From Carya illinoinensis (lineage: Eukaryota > Streptophyta > Magnoliopsida > Fagales > Juglandaceae): a stretch of DNA of 64,000 nt. The notes beneath the pieces are model-generated. The model ran no database searches, was not told where the DNA came from, and saw nothing but the letters and a program-made list of their open reading frames with translations. Shown here one piece after another: positions 25,130 through 36,833 of the stretch (within the stretch, counting starts at the first letter, position 1; every line of letters starts with the position of its first letter). The stretch covers positions 26,950,433-27,014,432 of the forward strand of contig NC_056766.1 in assembly GCF_018687715.1 (NCBI RefSeq), read 5' to 3'. The position numbers and the translations under genes were made by a program.

Positions 25130-25265
25130 GGCTGCAGATGTTTTGGCCCGTCTGGATAGTAATAGAATCTTTCATGAATGGTCAAGGGAGATGGAAGTTC
25201 CCCATCTATTGAAAGGTATACTTAGAACAGATTTTTGTGAACTGGCATACCTCAGGAAGTGTTGA
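25130..25265 (+). pseudogene. LINE ORF2 C-terminal tail remnant
   Basis: Translates to AADVLARLDSNRIFHEWSRE, then EVPHLLKGILRTDFCELAY and LRKC before a stop. This matches the end of the RNase-H-like domain and C-terminus of plant L1 ORF2. It runs directly into a LINE 3' UTR and poly(A) tract, so it is a severely 5'-truncated copy. Confidence 0.6.
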
Positions 25266-25304
25266 TATTTCTGGAGTGGGTTCCGGAAATTATTTCCTTT
25301 ATAG

Positions 25305-25965
25305 GCTTGTTTAGATAGATATATTTATTTTGATATATATATTTATTTATAGTTTTGACTTATTTGATTTGGTGTTTTGGTACTTGAGGGTAGTCTTTTT
25401 ATATTATTGTAAATCCCAAGTATCTTGATTGTTACTATGGTATTTCTTCGCTACAAGCAAGAGCTTATTAATAAACTTGGGCGGGTCACTAGTGGACATG
25501 TGGCTACCCTTTCTCTTTTTCTTTTAAAAAAAAAAAAAGCATTTATCAAAAAAGAAAAATTCACCTTTCAATCTTACAGTACAGGAAGGCATTCATCATG
25601 CCATCTTCAAAATTCAAATTTATTTATTTATAGGCTTGTTTAGATAGATTTATTTATTTATAGGCCTGTTTAGATGTTTTCTTATTATAGTTTTGACTTA
25701 TTTGATCTGGTGTTTTGGCTCTTGGGGTTATTAGTCTTTTTATATTATTGTAAATCCGAGTACCTTGATTGTTACCACGGTACTATTCCTCCACCACAAG
25801 CGAGAACTTATTAATAAACTTGGGCGGGGTCAGTAGTGGACGTGTGACTATCATCTCTTTGAAAAAAAGAAGAAGAAGAAAGCATTTATCAAAAAAGAAA
25901 AATTCACCTTTCAATCTTACAGTACAGGAAGGCATTAATCATGCCACCTAGAAAATTCAAATTTA
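25305..25965 (+). repeat. Tandem duplication of a LINE 3' UTR, poly(A) tail and flank
   Basis: Two copies, about 25305-25625 and 25640-25965, share TTTTGACTTATTTGAT(T/C)TGGTG, TTTTTATATTATTGTAAATCC, TTGATTGTTAC and TTATTAATAAACTTGGGCGG. Both continue past the A-rich tract with GCATTTATCAAAAAAGAAAA, TTCACCTTTCAATCTTACAG and TACAGGAAGGCATT. Because the shared part extends past the tail into flanking DNA, a segmental duplication explains it better than two insertions. Confidence 0.8.
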
Positions 25966-27095
25966 TTCGTATTTGTCTTTTGATTTACAAAGATGATATC
26001 CGTTAAGAGACGTCACAGATATGCCCTTCTCTAACCTTTGTCCGAAATTCAACTAAAGTCGCATCAGAATTTGGCATTTTTTTTATGAGCATCTTTAGGT
26101 TTGATGTTGACGGGTATTTGAGAGTCTGAGACTCTTCATATTGGAATATGCCTCATGAGAAATAACATTAGTTTAGTTATGATTAACAAAGACCCATAAC
26201 CTTTGTTTTTGAAGCACTGTCCATCTAATATTTTGCAGTTTCTTTCTCAGTAATACTAGATATAGTTTTAGAATATATAAACGATGTGAGTTTCCTTAAA
26301 AGAAAAAAAAAAAATAAATAAATAAAGGAAGAACTGGAGTCCATGTTAAAAAAAAATAATTTTTTTCATATGGATTCTAAATTTGTTCACTTTTTTTAAA
26401 ATGAGTGTATATATCATTTCTCTTCCTTTATAATCTATATTCCAATGTACTATAACAAAGACCCATTCCCTTTGTGTGTGAACAAAAGACGTCCAATCTG
26501 AACACAATAGGAGTCCAATTCTCTATGAAATTCCTTTTGCTTACATAAGAATTCGATATATCGTTTGGCAAATCAATCGTTTTTGTTCTGTTTTTCGGTC
26601 CTTGATTCAGAAAATCTGTCGTTATAGAATGTAAAGGACAGAGATGATCTGCTATATTCCAAATTTCTGCTCTGCTCAAGTATTTTCATTTCATCCCATG
26701 GCTCTAAACTCTCTAACTGAAGAATCGCTTCATAAACAATGAGGCGATTTGATCACATCAGAGTCCAATTTGACTTGGCATCCTCAAGAGAGAATATGCT
26801 CACTTTTTCATTTGTTCTGTCTTATCCAAACGATTTAAAAGGTAGTTGCCTCAGGTGCATCATTTGAGGCTCCCAAGTTGACAACTTGCCCGAAACACCC
26901 TCCCTCCCCCAAAACAAAAAAAGAAATCTTCAGAGAACAAAGGGAAAGAAAAGAAACAAAGAATCTTGTTTTTTTTGTTTCTTTTCTTTAGCATTTTCAG
27001 ATGCTTCCAAGTTCCAACATTTATGATTTATTCAGTGTTGGTCAGAAGAATTGTTTCAGGAAGAGTGGAATAGCAGTTTTTTCTTGTGGGTTCTT
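25966..27095. other. Upstream region of the nucleoredoxin gene
   Basis: No other gene recognised. The stretch just before the start (about 26930-27095) is rich in CTTT/TTTT and probably contains the promoter and 5' UTR. No convincing TATA box could be singled out. Confidence 0.4.
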
Positions 27096-28552
27096 ATGGC
27101 AGGGCCTGATTATCAAGCCAAATCTACAGATAGGAGTAATATTGTAACAATCTTAGCAGCAGAAGGGGTTCAGTTCCTTTTATCTGGCGAGGAAAAGGTA
27201 ATCTTTTTTTAAAATCCTTCAAATAAATGAAGGAAAGTTATTCTCCAAAAAGCAACACTGCTTCTAGAAATTGGACGATCATAGCAGAAGGGGTACAGTT
27301 GCAAAATCTTAAAACTTTGGCTTCCACTAACCTTAAATCAATTGCTTCCAGTTTAGAAATGGTCTCTCTTTCAGCGTTTACAGACGTACTAATATAGATT
27401 CTTGGGCTGATCTTGAAAATAGGTACCCTTATCCTCTTGTGATGGAAAGACAACTTGTCTCCTCTTCTCAGCAAACTGGTGCAGAACCTGCAAAACCTTT
27501 ATCCCCAAACTGGTACAAGTTTATGACATGCTGAGTGCAAGATGTGAAAAGATGGAGATAGTGCTTGTTTCATTCGATCATAACGAAAATGAATTTGAGG
27601 AGCACTTCAAGTGCATGCCATGGCTTGCAGCTCCATTCGATGTGAATTTGAGCAGACGATTGAGCAAAAGGTACCATGTAAAACATTTGCCATCACTAAT
27701 TGCATTGAATTGCGATGAAACATCAATTGAAGAGGACTTGGTTGGGTTGATTGAAGACTATGGGGCTGAAGCATTTCCCTTCACTAGGAGTAGAAGAGAG
27801 GAATTGAAGGCTGCTGATACTGCGAAGCTCGAAGGAGGAAAATTAGAAGATCTTTTGGCACACAAAGGAAGAAGTCATCTCATAGCCATGGACGGTAGAA
27901 AGGTGATGAGCATCATCTCATATCCTCCATTTCTAATTGGCATAAACTGACATGTTCTACTCTTTTGCAGGTTGCAGTGTCTGAACTTGTTGGCAAGACT
28001 GTAGGCATTTACTTCGGAGCACATTGGTGCCCACCTTGTCATACCTTCACTGCACAACTTTTAGAAGTTTACAACGAGCTCACGACTTCTGAAGAAGAAC
28101 GCTTCGAAATTATATTCGTCTCGACAGATCGAGACCTTGAAGAATTTGACATGAGTCTGAAAAGCATGCCATGGCTGGCTATACCATATTCGGACAAAAC
28201 ACGACATGACCTATGCAGGATCTTCGACATCAAAGGGATTCCTTCCTTAGTCATGATTGGACCAGAAGGAAAACCCATTAGTACAAACGGGAAGGCCATC
28301 ATCTCCTTGTATGGTGCCAAGGCTTTCCCGTTCACAGAGTCAAAGCTCGGTGATTTGGAAGCCGCCCTGAGGAAAGAAGGAGATGCACTGCCTCGGCAAC
28401 TGAATGATATAAAGCATGAGCACTTGCTCAAGTTGGATATGGCCAAAGCATACCTATGCGATTATTGCAAAAAGAGAGGGAGATTTTGGGCCTTTTCTTG
28501 TGATGTATGTGACTATGACCTGCATCCATGCTGTACAGAAGAAACATCTTAA
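27096..28552 (+). CDS. NRX2: Probable nucleoredoxin 2-like protein (three exons)
   Basis: Exons at 27096-27197, 27423-27902 and 27971-28552 join in frame through GT..AG introns of 225 and 68 bp. They give 387 aa starting MAGPDYQAKS, the length expected of plant NRX2-type nucleoredoxins. The order is an N-terminal thioredoxin fold with active site WCRTC (about residues 49-53), a linker with YGAEAFPFT, and a second thioredoxin fold with canonical WCPPC (about residue 213) and YGAKAFPFT. A C-terminal DC1-like zinc motif follows (CDYCKKRGRFWAFSC, CDYDLHPCC). By family knowledge, nucleoredoxins are thiol-disulfide oxidoreductases in nucleus and cytosol that reduce target proteins and protect antioxidant enzymes. 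The first domain lacks the usual proline of CxPC. No frameshift or internal stop was found. The exact family member is inferred from length and domain order. Confidence 0.92.
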
Positions 28553-28924
28553 GAATAGGTGGGAGGTGTATGACTTTTGGGGTAAAATATAGATCGGTTA
28601 GTCATTTGCGGCTTCACATGTACCTCCCACTCTAATGTTGAATTTTAATTTGTCTCTAGTTTTAGAGGGTGTGAAACTGTGACTGACGGGCATGCTATCA
28701 TATCATCAGAAAAAAGTAGCTCTTGTTAGACCAATCGCAACAGAAATTATAGACTTCAAATTTCAAATTATTATACTTCTTTCGAAATTTCTCAATAGCC
28801 TTTATTGTTTCGTACATTCCGTTTCCTCCGCAAGCTGCTACTACATTGCCACTCACCATCTCAAATGACACGTGCAAACTGTCGGAATCACGCGTGCGGC
28901 ATGGAGAGGGTAAGCAACAATAGG
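28553..28924 (+). other. Probable 3' UTR and downstream DNA of nucleoredoxin
   Basis: Follows the TAA at 28550-28552. No other coding sequence seen. A polyadenylation signal cannot be pinned down with confidence. Confidence 0.35.
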
Positions 28925-28933
28925 GTGATGGTT

Positions 28934-29324
28934 AAGGTTGTTCATCCATGTCAACCTGGGTTATGATCTAGGCCGGTACCCAATCGAATCGAGGTTGAAA
29001 TTAGGAAATCCATGTACCCAAGTTATATTCGAGGTATTTTTATTTTTTGAAAGCTTTTATTTTACTAAATTTTTTTCAAAGAAGGAAACACATCATTTTG
29101 AGCATAAACTTCTTTTTTTAAAAAAAAAAAAAAAAAACGTAAACTAGAATTGTGGGTACTAGGATTAAAATATGGTATCAGCCTCATGTATCCATGGGGC
29201 CTGCCCCTAAATATAGATGGGTTGGTAATCCGGTTATCACCCAAATTGATAATCGCTTCCAAAACTCAGTTATCCGAAACCTGAACGGGGCCAGGAAAAA
29301 ATCTAGCTTGGATGGACAATGCTA
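28934..29324. mobile_element. Small MITE-like element (candidate)
   Basis: The 9-bp word GTGATGGTT flanks both sides (28925-28933 and 29325-29333). The ends are loosely inverted: AAGGTTGTTCATCCA on the left and, complemented, TAGCATTGTCCATCCA on the right. The interior is non-coding with an A18-type run near 29120. The TIRs are imperfect, so a coincidental direct repeat remains possible. Confidence 0.45.
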
Positions 29325-29499
29325 GTGATGGTTCTGGCAGAGTTGTATTGAACCAAAACTCATGGAGTAAGTGATAAAGAGGTAATAGTTAAGTAGTTCT
29401 TCTACATACAGTTGGGGTGTGAAATCTTTGAGAAATCGGCTTGCCATGTCAGCTGATATATTTAAAAAGAAAAAACAGATGAAAAAGGTAGATCTTTGG

Positions 29500-29665
29500 T
29501 CTTCTTCTTTGTGTGGGAGTTACTCTCTGAGTTTCTTTTTGCCTTTGGTCTTCGTCTTCATGTGGGAGTCACTCTTAGAGTTCATCTTCGTCTACGCCAT
29601 TTTTGCCTCTGGACTTCGTCTTCGTCTTCGTGTGGGAGTCACTCTCAAAGTTCATCTACATTTGG
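29500..29665. repeat. Short direct repeats (CTTCGTCTTC...GTGGGAGTCACTCT)
   Basis: Three diverged copies of a block with TCTTCGTCTTC, GTGTGGGAGT(T/C)ACTCT and AGTT(C/T)ATCT. A second pair of direct repeats (TGAGTGATTCTTT(G/A)GGTGTG) lies just downstream near 29766 and 29838. The overlapping short ORFs reflect the repeat and are not genes. Confidence 0.6.
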
Positions 29666-29849
29666 GTCATCTGCATGGGTAGATGAAAAGGGTAGATTTT
29701 TGGTTCTTGGTGTGGGTCGTCATCTTCGTGTGTAAGATCAATGCTTCTCTTTCCTTCCATGCGAAGTGAGTGATTCTTTGGGTGTGGACATATGCAACGT
29801 TGTCTTCACGGGTAAGATATGCTTGACAGACTATCTCATGAGTGATTCT

Positions 29850-30870
29850 TTAGGTGTGGACACACTCATGAAGGTACCGCAGGCTTCCACCCTCTCTAGA
29901 GCAACACACCACCTTGCCTTCCACCCAAAATCCATAGCCAAGTCGTCACCTGCAAATAGAATGCAAAAATGCAAGAGTTAAATTAGGTCCTCACGTAATT
30001 TATATAGAATAACAATTCTCAAATTGATAAAAAATTTAGAAGAATATCACCTCGATATCTGGAATCTGAACTGAGAAATGGTTCCACCTTACTCTTTTTT
30101 CCATTTTTTTTCCAGGCTCCTTAATTCCAGAATTCTTATCAGTAAAGAGGCACAAGAATACAAGACACAATCTAGACCACAAGCATGCATATAAAATGTA
30201 ATAAAGTCATAAGTTATATAATTAACTACTAAGTTTCTTGTAGAGAATTTCTTGAGCAGAGATGATGCATCGGCAATTCATCATCTTGGTTTAACTATAT
30301 CAGGATTTCAGTAAGAGAAGTTCTTCTTACATTACAAGTTCAAATCAACAGTACCCATGCACATGCAATCATAAATCAAGGACTTAGGAGCACCTGTGTT
30401 GAGGTATCCAACATTGGTCAAGATATTGCAATTCTAAGAATTTCAGAGGAGCACTGTGGATGAAAAAGGCACATTTTTGTGGGTAGACAATGGTGGAAGA
30501 TGAAGGGAGGGAGAGGCATCCCTCTGTGGGAAGGTAGTGCTTCGTGGAAGACGATGGTGGAATAACGATGCAAATGGAGAGGTAGAGTTTGTGGGTAGGA
30601 AGAGGTTGGAAGATTAAGAGAGGAGCATTATGGTCTTCGAAGGGAGGGAGAGAATGTGGAAGACGAAGGGATTTGGGAATTGGATCATAGACCAAAATGA
30701 ATCGTATTTTTCACTTGATCAAAACGGTGCATTTTATTTCCACATGGACATCGCTTCCCCCACGATTATGCACGGGGACTACGTTCAGCATTTTTCATAG
30801 TCAAGAGGAACAAATGAAAATAAGGTGGTAGTTCTCAAGTGAAATGGAATTGGTAATAAGAGATTGGCCT
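29850..30870. other. Intergenic DNA, no gene
   Basis: No exon recognised. A minus-strand ORF at 30384-30695 has no recognisable domain and is Pro/Ser-rich. Confidence 0.35.
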
Positions 30871-31048
30871 TGTTTAGATAGTGAAAGTGTTTCATCTAAT
30901 CTCATCTCATCATTACAACTTTTTTAAATTTTCATATAAAATATAATAAACAATTCAACTTTTTCAATTCCTAAAACAATAATAATATTAAAAAATCATA
31001 TTCTAATAATATTTTATTTAACTTTCATCTCAACTCACTATCTAAACA
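30871..31048. mobile_element. AT-rich MITE with 14-bp perfect terminal inverted repeats
   Basis: It begins TGTTTAGATAGTGA and ends TCACTATCTAAACA, exact reverse complements. Subterminal TCATCTCA-type words and AT-rich (AATAATATT) sequence fill the 178-bp interior. A target duplication could not be established. The design matches a MITE family I associate with Fagales genomes. A more decayed relative lies near 55.2-55.5 kb. Confidence 0.8.
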
Positions 31049-33470
31049 GCAACTTACTAAACAATGATCACTTTAATTTCCCCGACATGATCCCAAGAAT
31101 GAGGCCCGCATCAATATGACGTTGATTGTAAAGGCCTCATACTAACAGCATTTTCTAAAACTTAAGGAATGGAAACTCTAGTGATTGAAGATACATCCTC
31201 GACTAAAATCCAATGTGAAAATTGTAATGGACTATTAGCCTAATACTAGCACATGCATTGTTTCAAACAACATTGTTTGTATTTGGCATTAAGCGTAAAT
31301 AGATATGTCTACACCCAAATGATAGACGACCATGATGGAACTCACTTCTCATTGCAAGATGCCTGAATGCCAATTAGCAAAGTGTATTTCTTTAATAGTG
31401 AAACATGCATTTAGGGAAATAAATCAAGCACTTGATTGAATGACCAGAGTTGGAGCTCGGGGTGGCACTAAGATCTACATGGGGGCATAGGATTCCGAAC
31501 TTTGTTAGAGGAATGATGAGGTTTGATGAGAAAGGCTTACCAACTAGTGGGGATAAAATGTGACAAAACCTATAGGTATTAGCCCTGCCCATTCGTATAT
31601 AAAGATCCCACTAATAGAAGAGGAAGAGACAAGGAAATAAGAGAAAATGAGTTACCATGCATGGTGAAGAGCGGAAGTGATGTAAAACGAGAAGTCTGCA
31701 GCTAAAAATGTGCATAAGACAAGACATAAAGCAAGCGAGATAGCTTCGAGGGAAAGAAATGAGATAGATAAAAGGGAAGAGACTTCTTCACTAGAGGTGC
31801 TCTCTCCCTACTCCCTAGACTCTCAACTTCTACACAGACATCATCATTTTGAATGTTTCTTTGACCTCCATTTTCACCATTAAATTGCAAGCAAAGTGAA
31901 CCATGAGAGACAACATCATATTCAACCTCTCACCATGGCTAGAAACCATAGCTCCATCACTAGGTGAGCCCACCTCATCGCATGTCATCGTGGTACAGGA
32001 CTCCTAACTCATCACTCCAACAAAACCCTCATTGTAGCAACATGACATGATGACACCTACCTCATCCTTAAGCCTTAACCTTAATGATATGAAGAATGAA
32101 CATGAACCTTGCCCCATTTTCACTTGAAACATGTGCATATAACCATCAAATAATCTTGGAACACATTGAATAATCTTGGTACCAATGAACTGGGCAAGCT
32201 GCAATGCAGGGTAAGTTATATTGGTAGTGCACCCAATGATGCCCCTTGACTCAAAGTGATTCCCAAACTTGTGGCCATGAGCAGAATCTGGATCAAAAAG
32301 ACCATTAACCCTAACATACAAGGCTTAACAGAGTGTACTAGCCAATGGAAAGTAATAGCAATTAATTAGATGTTATGAAATCATTTAACTCTTTATAATG
32401 AAGTACTAGGTGTGAGAAATGTTTTTATGAAGAATGAACCCCCCCCTTTTTTTTAATTTTAATGAAAACCCCACTTTGTAATATTTTCTACATTTTTTTT
32501 TTTTTTTTGTGTAATGTATGTATGTACGTACAAGAATAATGAATGCATGAATGAAAACCTATGTTAGTAAAATTTTACAGTATAAAGTAATGTTTATTGA
32601 GTATTTGACTCATTTTGTTTTTATTGGATGCCCCCCTAATAAATGAAATGAGGATGATGCGTCAAGATGGACATGGCCCAAGGAAAATGTGACAGATGCC
32701 TAGACATATTTTATGTAACATATGAACTCTCATTTTGTAAAAGCACTTTGTGTTTTAATTTTAATAATTTCCACTACAAACTCTCATTCCAATTTTCAAA
32801 ATAGGTTTAAATTTCAACTATAGAATCTTTTTATATTTTGGCAAGGAAATGAAAAAATTTAAAAAGTTTAGTACTTTTCGTCTAATTTTGTAAACTATTT
32901 TTTAAAGTCTCACTATAAGGATGGGTTACAATATTCAATCATTTTCAGATAAGAAATAACACATTTCGAGTATACCTAAAACTTTACACCTATTAGCTCT
33001 TTCATAACAAAAAATAAAAGTTTATTATTGACTTCAGTGCAATACTAGCACGCACATGCCTCACCTCCAAGAAAGTGAACAAACAAAAATCATCAACAAT
33101 TTTTATTGCTACAAAAGTGATCAAGATCAACAAATAATTTCCCCGTGCAAAAACAAAATCGACAGTGAACGATCTCAGTCATGGAAGAATGGAAAGAATT
33201 AACTAAATTGCTATGGTTTGTCTCTTTCAAACTTGTTGTTTTATTTTTACTAACAAATTTAATTTTTAGAAGATTTTCAGCACAAAATTCCTCGAGGTTC
33301 CACGAAGACCTAGTGTCTATACGCCCAGGAAATATACTTTGCTGGAAATCACCTGCGAGGCGAGAAACATCGACTACCTCTCACCAGCTTTCACCACACT
33401 CAAGTGAGATGGCTCAGGTTTGCAAATCTCAAACGTGTAATTTTCAAACCTAACCTGTTTGTTTCTTTTT
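31049..33470. other. Intergenic DNA, no gene recognised
   Basis: Contains a T-rich tract near 32450-32510 and several ORFs of 60-105 codons without recognisable domains (for example 32004-32321, minus). Nothing supports a gene. Confidence 0.35.
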
Positions 33471-35265
33471 GTTGGTACGATCAAGCTCCAGCTCCCACCG
33501 CAACAAAGTGGTTGAGCTCAACTTTAACATCAATGCGGCCGAGGTATGCTCCAGCTACACTCTTGTTGCCATGAGTTACGCAGTCGAGGCATTCTCTCAC
33601 TAAATTGGCATTGCCAGAGTTACACAGTCAAGGCATCCTCTCGCTACACTCGAATCGTCAGAGTTATGCAATCGAGGCATCCTCCCGCTACACTCACATC
33701 GTCAGAGTTATGTGGTCGAGGCATCCTTCCCCTACACTTGCATTGCTAGAGTTATGTAGTCAAGGCATCCTCCCGCTACACTCGAATCACTAGAGTTACA
33801 TGGTTGAGGTATCTACTTGCTACACTCGCATCGCCAAAGTTATGTCGTCAAGGCATCCTTCCGCTACACTTAATTAGCCATAGTTACGTGGTTGAGGCAT
33901 CCTCCCGCTATAGTCTTCTTGCCAGAGTTACAAGGTCTAGGCATCCTCCCACTACACTCACAGCCCAGTGACTCCACTTGCACATCAACGCGGTTGAGGC
34001 ATCCTCGCACCAAGTACAAGCCTAGTGTCTTCACTCACTACAATCGCCGCTAGTGGGTTACCTTCAGGAATGAGCTACTGAGATTTACGACTGCCTGAAG
34101 TGGGTGTCCTTCAGGTGCGAGTTGATAGGCTCAGCAAACGCCTAAGATGGATCTAAGGTGTCAATGGGTACTCTGACCACTTAAGTGCAGGTTACTACAA
34201 ACAAACTTTCTACATCAAAATGGAAAAGCACCAACAAAAAATCACAGCACGGGACAAAATCCATTGATGCCACCAAAAACAAAAAATGATCACTGAGCAT
34301 GAAAGTATGCACACTTTACTAAAAATAAACAGTCACATACAATCATTAGTACACTAAATTATTATGAAAACGTTCTTACAAACAAACTTCATAGAGGCTC
34401 ATCCTTGAAGGCCCTTACTACAAAGTTCACAAATTATTCTTGAGGATCGCTTATAGAGATCTCCATTTCATTGCATAACAAGTGACAAACTATGGACCAG
34501 TTTCCAAAATTGCTTTTTCTATAGCTTTTTACAGGTTACCTCCATCATGGTTGACTTGAAAATTCTCAAGACTTTCTTGATGAATAAGTCGACCTTAAGA
34601 ATAGCAGGCATTTGTTAGGGATAAAATTGACTAGGTCCAGATCATTGAAAATCTATCACTAATAATAAAGGAAAAGATAAAGTCAAGAGATACGACATGG
34701 AAGATATAAGAAAAGGAAGAGATAAATTGAAAAAAGTTAGCTCAGACTCCTAAAAGGAAAAGACTTCACAAGGCAAGTTGAATTGAATTACTCCAAGCAA
34801 GAAAATAGATGTTTAAAAAAGGAGGAGATCCCTACAAATGAAGGGGACTTTCCACAAGCTCTCTATGTACAAATTCCACCACACATAGTGACTCCATCAG
34901 ATCTCCCTCAAAGGAGGCATCGTCTTCAACCTCCAGAAACCCCAGATTTCTTCATTGTACTGAGCAATACGTGAGGTCATAAGATTTTGTAAAATCATCA
35001 ATCATAGTGGGTTTTGCCCCCAAACAACCTGTTGATGTAGGCTTTTATGCTGAACTATGTAAATCTCTATGTCCTACTTTATTTATTTTTATTTGGTTAT
35101 TTATTATGATTTTATGGATGAACGCAAAGAGTACCGTATCGAAGCCTGAATTACCATGTGGTCATGGGCCGAGGATAATTCATTCTTCCCTTCCGGTCTG
35201 TTCTGCAATTTTAGGCATTAATAATATGTTTTGTTCCGACTCTATTTTTGGTTTGATGGTTTACT
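33471..35265 (+). mobile_element. LTR-like dispersed repeat, copy 3
   Basis: Same order as copy 1: a (G)TACGATCAA-containing lead-in near 33478, a GC-rich tandem array, then the conserved right part (34675-35265) colinear with 21770-22265. Shared words include ACAAATTCCACCACACATAG, CTTCAACCTCCAGAAACCC and GGCTTTTATGC. No gag or pol accompanies it. It is interpreted as a long LTR or a non-autonomous element. Confidence 0.5.
33573..33968. repeat. Minisatellite, exact 44-bp period, about 9 units
   Basis: GAGTTAT/ACG(C/T).GTCGAGG-like anchors recur at 33573, 33617, 33661, 33705, 33749, 33793, 33837, 33881 and 33925, an unbroken 44-bp spacing. Each unit then carries CATCCTCCCGCTACACTCG-like sequence. 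Substitutions are scattered but indels are absent. ORFs reading RGILPLHSN or SRHPPATL are translations of the repeat. Confidence 0.92.
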
Positions 35266-35956
35266 TTGGTAAAAGCTTGATACTAAAATTGTTCACTTGT
35301 GTCAACAAGGATTGTGGTCTTTGCTACGGAGGCTTGCATGTGGACTAAACATTTGCATCTTTGCTTCTCAAATGGCTACCCGACAAAAGGCAGGATGCAT
35401 CCCAATTGAGTTTGCTTTGTTAATACTACACTTATTTATTTATGCTTTTAATTTTGTTTTATTAGTTGACATTTAGTGCTTTTTTCCCTATGTATATACT
35501 TTTATAGTAAGGGTTGCTATTAAGAGAGGTATTAGTTGGCTTGGTTAATAAAAAAAGGTTGGTTCATATTTTGGTAAATACATTGACGCATCATCTCTGC
35601 CTCACCAAAAGAAGTGAAAGAAAGCAAGTCTTCCTCATATAGACATATAAGGATCAAGTGTTTGAGAAAATGTCTCACTCTCAATGAGAGCATCTTTGCG
35701 AGTCTGTGATTATATAAACTATATATACAAGTGTAGTCGTTTAGAGACAAGTTGTATAGTACTATTACAGAGGAGAAAAATAATGTATTTAATTAAATTA
35801 TATAATGAGATTATTTTTCCAAATTTTGATTTTTGTAACTGTTAGTTCTGGTATTTTTTCTTAGTTTCCTTGTGTTTGTAGCTATTGAGTATGTTGTTTG
35901 GTTTTGTTTTGGGTTGAGTAGGCTGCATTATCATTTTCAATATCTTAGTCTCTTCT
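35266..35956. other. Intergenic DNA, no gene
   Basis: No exon or repeat boundary recognised. Confidence 0.35.
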
Positions 35957-35964
35957 ATATGGCT

Positions 35965-36825
35965 AGGGGTGAACAATTAAACTGCCAACCCGACCCATTA
36001 TTTTGACCCAACCTGATGCAAATTAACCGTATCAAAACAAAAAGGGGTCGAAATCGGGTATTTCCATTTACTACCCGTTTGAAACAAACCGGGTCGGGTA
36101 ATTACCTGTTAACCGACTAATGCTTCAAACGACGCCATTTACAATACCGAAACTTCCCCCTTCCCAGTTTACAATACCAAATCTTCCCCCTTCCTAGTTC
36201 CTCTTCCGAAACCTACGCCCTACGCTGTAAACACAGAATCTTCTCCCTTCCCCGTTTACAATACCGAATCTTCCCCCTTCCCAGCTCCTCTTTCGAAACT
36301 TACGCTCTACGCCCAGCGGCCAGCTCTCAATTCCCTCTCTGTGACTCTCCGTCTCCCAGCCTCACAGTGGCGACTCGCCCATCTCAGCCCTAACTCTCTG
36401 TCTCCCAGCCTCATATGCTTGACCAACTTCTTCTTCTTCTGAAAGACGCTTCCGGCTTTAGGCTTGAACCGCAGCTTCGTCTCCGATCTAGCCGCTTGAT
36501 CACCACTTGGGTTTAGCTTTACCCCCTCATCTTGCTCCATCTCCTATCCTCACCGTCTTCGATCTGGCCGCTTGGTTTAGTTGCCTCATCGCCATTTCTC
36601 TTTCTCTGCCTTTTCTCTCTGTTCTTTCGGCATGATTGGATTAGACTCATGAGTCATGACAATATAACTAATGACAAAAAGGAATAACCCATTCCGACCC
36701 AAAAACTTTCGGATCAGGTAATCAGGTAATGGAAGAGTTACGGAAGAATTCCGTTTGGAACAAAGGAACTCGGTTCGGGTCGAAACATCCTCTTTCTGGG
36801 TCGGGTTGGGTCGGCGTATAGCCTA
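35965..36825. mobile_element. hAT-like non-autonomous DNA transposon
   Basis: The octamer ATATGGCT lies at both ends (35957-35964 and 36826-36833). Termini are AGGGGTGAACA on the left and ...GTATAGCCTA on the right, with inverted subterminal CCAACCCGACCCA / TGGGTCGGGTTGGG. The 861-bp interior contains three direct copies of a TTTACAATACC..TTCCCCCTTCC block (36135-36270) and a C/T-rich stretch that mimics a 5' UTR. No transposase is encoded. The subterminal CCCGACCC motifs are shared with the element at 371-1413. Confidence 0.72.
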
Positions 36826-36833
36826 ATATGGCT

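Noticed and set aside
33546..33793. Two overlapping ORFs with ARHPPATL / RGILPLHSN repeats
   Set aside because: Frames through the 44-bp minisatellite. Because 44 is not a multiple of three, the peptide does not repeat in register, which argues against coding.
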